A DNA stretch of 64,000 nucleotides from Isoetes taiwanensis. Lineage: Eukaryota > Streptophyta > Lycopodiopsida > Isoetales > Isoetaceae. Below the pieces are notes generated by a model. That model searched no databases and had not been told where the DNA came from. It was given only the letters and a program-made list of their open reading frames with translations. Numbering within the stretch: position 1 is the stretch's first letter; every line of letters starts with the position of its first letter. The stretch is from positions 3,413,702 through 3,477,701 of the forward strand of contig JAJEKV010000084.1 of assembly GCA_021234155.1 (NCBI GenBank). The letters are read 5' to 3'. Below are positions 63,406 to 64,000 of the stretch, one piece after another. The position numbers and the translations under genes were made by a program.

Positions 63406-64000
63406 ATGGTTCCGTTGGCGAAAGGGGGCATCTTTGTTGTTGTGTCAGTGCTCACTGGAATATTTTTTATTGTATGGAGAGTCTCGGCATTGATCTTATA
63501 CGAGCTGCATACCTACTTGGTTCCAGATGACTCGTATAACCAAGCAGCGGGAAATGAGGCTCCAAAAAATGGGAATGAAACTGGAAACTCCACCAAATAT
63601 CATAAAAAGAGGAGAAAAGACAAGGATAATTTCTACTGGAATGAGAAAGGGTCCCAGATTTTGCGCATTCATATTGGAGATACACACCTGCAGAGAAAGA
63701 GATACTACCATGAATATGACAGGGTCGTCATGTATGCCTCCCTTGCAGTTGCCAACATTGTGACCAGTGAAATTTTAAGATGGAACTCTAAATTCTATGC
63801 CATTGATGGGATAAAGTCTGCAGATTATCAATTTTGTGAAAGCTTCATTCCTCTTATAGTTAGCTTATTTTCTGCCATGAAGCTCATCTACATCCTTAGT
63901 CAGGTGTCTTGGGAAAAGGGTTCGTTCCGAAATTCTGAGTGGATCCTGAGCTGTGGCATCGGTTTTCTGGGGTTTCTTTTTGCAATTGCAATTCTTTTTG
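63406..64000 (+). CDS. Multispanning membrane protein, TMEM161-like, partial (runs off right edge)
   Basis: Open from ATG 63406 to the window end (198 codons, no stop). Layout: first hydrophobic helix at residues 6-26 (GIFVVVSVLTGIFFIVWRV), a charged loop with KYHKKRRKDKDN, the block ILRIHIGDTHLQRKRYYHEY leading into helix 2 (VVMYASLAVANIVTSEILRW), helix 3 (IPLIVSLFSAMKLIYIL) and helix 4 (GIGFLGFLFAIAILF). The order LHY-like motif, helix, conserved Trp, then SLFSAMKLIY fits the TMEM161 family, but this is from memory of the family pattern. It appears intact. The function of plant members is not known to me. Confidence 0.6.
   Translation, partial: MVPLAKGGIFVVVSVLTGIFFIVWRVSALILYELHTYLVPDDSYNQAAGNEAPKNGNETGNSTKYHKKRRKDKDNFYWNEKGSQILRIHIGDTHLQRKRYYHEYDRVVMYASLAVANIVTSEILRWNSKFYAIDGIKSADYQFCESFIPLIVSLFSAMKLIYILSQVSWEKGSFRNSEWILSCGIGFLGFLFAIAILF

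Overview
The window is nuclear DNA of a land plant. Three things show this: split genes with clean GT..AG introns, plant-type mobile elements (Ty1/copia, Ty3/gypsy, TRIM, LINE, SINE, CACTA, hAT with DUF659, PIF/Harbinger, Helitron), and a plant group-A bZIP fragment. The very long, transposon-stuffed introns fit a large non-flowering plant genome (fern, lycophyte or gymnosperm), but that placement is inference. No bacterial, organellar or CRISPR signal was seen.

Layout. 7.3-22.7 kb (minus strand) is a host gene for ER mannosyl-oligosaccharide glucosidase (GH63, GCS1-like). Fifteen exons can be joined with phases that agree at every junction (1695 nt, 565 codons); the 3' third of the gene lies beyond the left edge. 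Its introns hold most of the first 22 kb: LINE pieces A-D at 0-6.1 kb, a TRIM relic at 6.9-7.2 kb, a nested stack at 9.4-17.8 kb (a LINE broken by a 6.2-kb copia element and separately by a 587-bp TRIM), and another LINE at 19.4-20.5 kb. 23.1-26.5 kb is a decayed full-length-type LINE of a second family. 29.1-38.7 kb is a 9.55-kb non-autonomous CACTA element with matching TIRs, a 3-bp GAT duplication and inverted subterminal arrays; inside it are the end of a second CACTA element and a copia fragment. 38.7-44.1 kb is gene-poor. 44.1-56.2 kb is a hAT element with an 8-bp duplication CCCGTGAT; a 7.1-kb Ty3/gypsy element with 5-bp duplication AATCT sits in its 5' part, and that element in turn carries a 236-bp MITE in gag. 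57-63 kb is a patchwork of Helitron helicase, gypsy and PPR fragments, a frameshifted group-A bZIP relic and a broken PIF/Harbinger element. At 63.4 kb an intact host reading frame starts and runs off the right edge; it resembles TMEM161-type multispanning membrane proteins.

Only the GCS1-like gene and the TMEM161-like gene look like working host genes. The rest is a layered record of insertions, and nesting gives the relative order of several events. The most unusual signals are the shared 3' hairpin and terminal motif on two LINE families and possibly on a SINE, the fivefold amplification of the protease region inside the copia element, near-perfect hairpins inside dead elements, and the CACTA and hAT boundaries, which can be placed to the base.
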